From Bacteroidota bacterium (GTDB lineage Bacteria; Bacteroidota; Bacteroidia; Chitinophagales; Chitinophagaceae), in contig JAEYQO010000046.1 of assembly GCA_023409975.1 (NCBI GenBank), forward strand, positions 1 through 26,380: DNA of 26,380 nucleotides. Direction: 5' to 3'. The notes under the pieces were generated by a model. It had not been told where the DNA came from, did not search any database, and worked only from the letters and a program-made list of their open reading frames with translations. Below are positions 24,331 to 26,380 of the stretch, piece by piece (position 1 is the stretch's first letter; each line of letters begins with the position of its first letter). A program made the position numbers and the translations under genes.

Positions 24331-24338
24331 TATATTTG
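24331..24338 (+). promoter_or_regulatory. -7 box for galE
   Basis: TATATTTG is a perfect TAnnTTTG match. It ends 5 nt before an ATG at 24344 and 14 nt before the ATG at 24353. The expected start point coincides with the first ATG, which favours the second. Confidence 0.6.
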
Positions 24339-24352
24339 CATAAATGCATACC

Positions 24353-25393
24353 ATGAAGAAGATTCTTGTAACAGGAGGATGCGGCTATATCGGTGGACAT
24401 ACTATCGTAGACCTTATCGATAACGGCTTTGATGTCATTTCAGTGGACGATCTCTCAAAAGGTTCCATGAGAATGATGCAGGGTGTTGAAAAGATCGTTC
24501 GTAAGCCCGTCAAAAACTATAAGGTGAACCTCTGTGATTTCGATGATACGGAAACGATTTTCATTGAGAACCCTGATATAGCAGGTATCATTCACTTTGC
24601 GGCGTTTAAGTCTGTACCGGAGTCAGTGGCTGAGCCATTAAAGTACTTCAGGAACAATCTGGGCTCACTCGTGAATATCCTGCAGTGTGCACAGAACTAT
24701 GGCGTTAAACACTTCGTATTTTCTTCTTCATGCTCAGTCTACGGTAATGCACAACACCTTCCCGTGGAAGAAACGGCTCCATTGGCAGAACCAGAGTCGC
24801 CTTACGCCCGGACCAAGCAAATGGGTGAGGCGATGTGTCAGGACTGGACAAAGGCCGCTGAGGACTTCAATGTGATGCTTCTCAGATATTTCAATCCGGT
24901 AGGTGCACACCCTTCAGCCATCATCGGCGAATTGCAGGAAAAGCCGGAAAACCTAGTGCCGGTGATCACCCAGACCGCTATTGGTAAACGTCCTTCGATG
25001 CAGGTTTTTGGAACGGATTATGATACCAGGGATGGCTCCTGCGTGCGGGATTATATCCATGTTATGGATATCGCCAACGCGCATACCCGCGCGCTGCAGT
25101 ACATGCTTGAAGGGCGAAACGAGGAAGCCTGTGAGGTGTTCAACCTCGGTACAGGAAATGGGGTAACTGTATTGGAACTTATAAAGGCATTCGAAAAAGT
25201 CTCAGGTCAGCAATTGAAATACGAACTGGGTTCCCGGAGGGCGGGAGATGTTATTGAAGTCTTTGCTAATAATAACAAAGCCAAAGAACGTCTTGGCTGG
25301 GAAACGAAGTATGATCTCGATCAGATGATGGATACGGCCTGGCGTTGGGAACTGGAGCTAAAGAAAGAAGCCGAAAGAGTTCAGCTCAATTGA
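24353..25393 (+). CDS. galE: UDP-glucose 4-epimerase
   Basis: This extended short-chain dehydrogenase interconverts UDP-glucose and UDP-galactose for surface polysaccharides and galactose use. The 346-aa protein has the NAD-binding TGGCGYIG (7-14), the HFAAFKSVPES segment (81-91), the active-site serines in SSSCSVYG (124-131), YxxxK at Y151 and K155, and the substrate-binding LLRYFNPVGAHPS stretch. The start at 24353 (MKKILVTGG) was preferred over 24344 because the family begins there and the -7 box leaves a short leader. It is monocistronic. No hairpin terminator is visible after its stop. Confidence 0.94.
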   Translation: MKKILVTGGCGYIGGHTIVDLIDNGFDVISVDDLSKGSMRMMQGVEKIVRKPVKNYKVNLCDFDDTETIFIENPDIAGIIHFAAFKSVPESVAEPLKYFRNNLGSLVNILQCAQNYGVKHFVFSSSCSVYGNAQHLPVEETAPLAEPESPYARTKQMGEAMCQDWTKAAEDFNVMLLRYFNPVGAHPSAIIGELQEKPENLVPVITQTAIGKRPSMQVFGTDYDTRDGSCVRDYIHVMDIANAHTRALQYMLEGRNEEACEVFNLGTGNGVTVLELIKAFEKVSGQQLKYELGSRRAGDVIEVFANNNKAKERLGWETKYDLDQMMDTAWRWELELKKEAERVQLN

Positions 25394-25514
25394 TATTTCG
25401 GTCTTCGAAACACAATATTTCTATACGAAAGAAGCTACAAGGAAAATCGCTGAATCGACCAGAATTTCCGGAAAAACCTGGGCTGCTGCACCAGCTTTGT
25501 GCAGTCTTCACTGT

Positions 25515-25580
25515 GATGACTCTTTGGTGACTCTCTGGTGACTCTTTGGTGACTCTTTGGTGATACTTTGGTGGCACCGT
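25515..25580 (-). repeat. 11-bp tandem array 5, inverted relative to array 4
   Basis: Six units start at 25515, 25526, 25537, 25548, 25559 and 25570, with consensus ggtgactcttt. Read on the minus strand, the unit becomes agtcaccaaag, close to agtcaacaagg, a phase-shifted form of array 4. Units at 25537 and 25548 are identical. Confidence 0.88.
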
Positions 25581-25682
25581 AGCAGACCTGATCTGTTTAG
25601 GTATTTCTGCACTCCTGGTTTTGACCACTTTTAGTCGTTTAAATTCGGTTTAGTATCTGTTGTCGGCGATACGATGGCGTTT

Positions 25683-25759
25683 GCAAGGAGTATACAAGGA
25701 GTTAGTAGTAACGGAGGTATAACGCAGGTATAAGGGAGGTATAAGGGAGGGGTAGACCT
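25683..25759 (+). repeat. 11-bp-register array 6 with a drifting consensus
   Basis: Seven units start at 25683, 25694, 25705, 25716, 25727, 25738 and 25749. The first two (gcaaggagtat, acaaggagtta) match array 4; later ones become ggtataaggga (identical at 25727 and 25738). The register is constant while the sequence changes. Confidence 0.82.
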
Positions 25760-25760
25760 G

Positions 25761-25781
25761 GCGTCAGGCGTTAGTGGTGAG
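25761..25781 (-). repeat. Short 7-bp-register repeat
   Basis: Three heptamers (gcgtcag, gcgttag, tggtgag) start at 25761, 25768 and 25775. Their complement resembles the heptamer array at 26059-26107, so this is probably the same class inverted. It follows the 11-bp array 6 directly. Confidence 0.45.
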
Positions 25782-25956
25782 TCGGGGTGCAATTCAGCCG
25801 CCTTCTGCTGCCCTTTGATAGATACAGGCTCAACGCAACCAGCTTCGTGTAGACAGCGCCGGTACAAAAGTTTTGCCGGTTATCTGAATGTTTACGGAGA
25901 GGCCATTAGACTCTGTCGGCTTTTCAACTGGCCACTACTGACCTGGCTACTGCGAA

Positions 25957-25976
25957 GCGAAGGCGAAGGTCAAAGC
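25957..25976. repeat. Distant copy of the GCGAAGG-CCAAAGC repeat
   Basis: gcgaaggcgaaggtcaaagc differs at one base from the copy at 7297-7316. A partial version (gcagcgaagcaaa) lies at 26107-26119. Confidence 0.6.
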
Positions 25977-26028
25977 AAGGCAACCTCCACAACCCACAAG
26001 GGCAGGCCGGGCCCGTTTGGTTTATCTG

Positions 26029-26259
26029 CGAACCATGGAATTGTCGGTTACTACTCTAACGACTCACGACTAACGACTAACCACTGCCACAGGCCACTCG
26101 CCACTGCGCAGCGAAGCAAAACCCTTAAGTCCGTGACCACTGGAACTGTCCGCTGGAGTCGACCGGTATTATGCAACAGAGAAAGCGCAGGGTTCAAGCA
26201 GTGCCCGTTCAATGTATTTTTTACGAACCATGGAATTGTCGGTTAATACTCTAACGACT
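26029..26259 (+). repeat. Direct repeat pair 195 bp apart
   Basis: The 36 bases at 26029-26064 recur at 26224-26259 with one mismatch. Both start cgaaccatggaattgtcgg and both run into acgact heptamers. The intervening 159 bp are not repeated. No ORF or transposase signature accompanies them. Confidence 0.75.
26059..26107 (+). repeat. 7-bp-register array, acgacta to ccactgc
   Basis: Seven heptamers start at 26059, 26066, 26073, 26080, 26087, 26094 and 26101. The consensus drifts from acgacta to ccactgc while the register is kept. It overlaps the end of the first direct-repeat copy. Confidence 0.75.
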
Positions 26260-26380
26260 AACGACTGCTATGTAGAAAGCAAAGTGGAAGTATATGTGGT
26301 CATTCCTGGTCACATAAAGTTATCTATTTTTTAATTCAGCTCTAAAATATAATCTCCGACTGCTATATGCGGTCACTTCT

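Larger units (their letters stand above)
25394..26380. other. Gene-free repeat mosaic downstream of galE
   Basis: About 990 bp without a convincing gene. The open frame at 25815-26246 (+) is made of repeat sequence, has no recognisable domain and is not called. The region holds two 11-bp-register arrays, two 7-bp-register arrays, a copy of the GCGAAGG family and a 36-bp direct repeat pair. The last 100 bp are AT-rich and may lead into the next transcription unit outside the window. A CTGCAC/GTGCAG hairpin (25486-25504) without a T-tract is the only structure near the galE end. Confidence 0.7.

Noticed and set aside
25815..26246. 143-codon open frame on the plus strand
   Set aside because: It spans the GCGAAGG repeat, both 36-bp direct repeats and the heptamer array. 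The translation has no domain, TM or signal feature.

Overview
The window looks like a piece of a chromosome from a Bacteroidota bacterium, most likely near the Chitinophagaceae. Several signals agree. Twelve transcription-unit heads carry a perfect TAnnTTTG -7 box, the Bacteroidota promoter signature. There are no clear Shine-Dalgarno sequences. One protein has a type IX secretion (T9SS) C-terminal sorting domain. The ATP synthase beta subunit carries an insertion and the epsilon subunit is tail-less. I found no rRNA, tRNA, CRISPR array, transposase, integrase or phage gene. The gene content is mostly housekeeping.

Layout: 1-524 is non-coding, with an 11-bp-register repeat array and the atpD promoter. 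525-2406 is atpD-atpC, with a terminator-like hairpin between the genes and a terminator after them. 2493-4675 is a LolC/E-like permease followed without a gap by a FemAB/GNAT-like transferase. 4735-6656 is grpE-dnaJ, closed by a terminator that overlaps the dnaJ stop codon. 6657-7508 is a gene-free repeat mosaic. 7509-9242 holds two divergent genes: a small MGMT/ATL-like protein (-) and a T9SS-exported protein (+). 9243-10646 holds menG (-) and yihA/engB (+), divergent and 27 bp apart. 10656-12941 is lptB followed by a GH3-family adenylase, both on the minus strand. 13046-14386 is metF plus a DUF486 membrane protein. 14370-15281 is a class D beta-lactamase-like lipoprotein (-), divergent from pyrC and a short MutS-family ATPase (15358-18020). 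18090-20984 is an active-looking rhomboid protease, a rhomboid that has lost its catalytic residues, and a membrane-anchored EEP-family hydrolase. 21013-24308 is cysS plus an MsbA-like ABC exporter, and 24353-25393 is galE. 25394-26380 is a second gene-free repeat mosaic.

Most genes fall into ordinary functions: energy (ATP synthase), protein folding (GrpE/DnaJ), quinone synthesis (MenG), ribosome assembly (YihA), one-carbon and pyrimidine metabolism (MetF, PyrC), translation (CysS) and envelope biogenesis (LptB, MsbA-like, LolC/E-like, GalE). Four things deserve attention. The intergenic DNA is built from short degenerate repeats that hold strict 11-bp and 7-bp registers. The -7 boxes often lie only 4-10 nt before the start codon, which implies leaderless mRNAs. 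An active rhomboid and a pseudo-rhomboid sit together in one operon. A GNRA hairpin separates atpD from atpC. All calls come from reading the sequence; no database search was possible.
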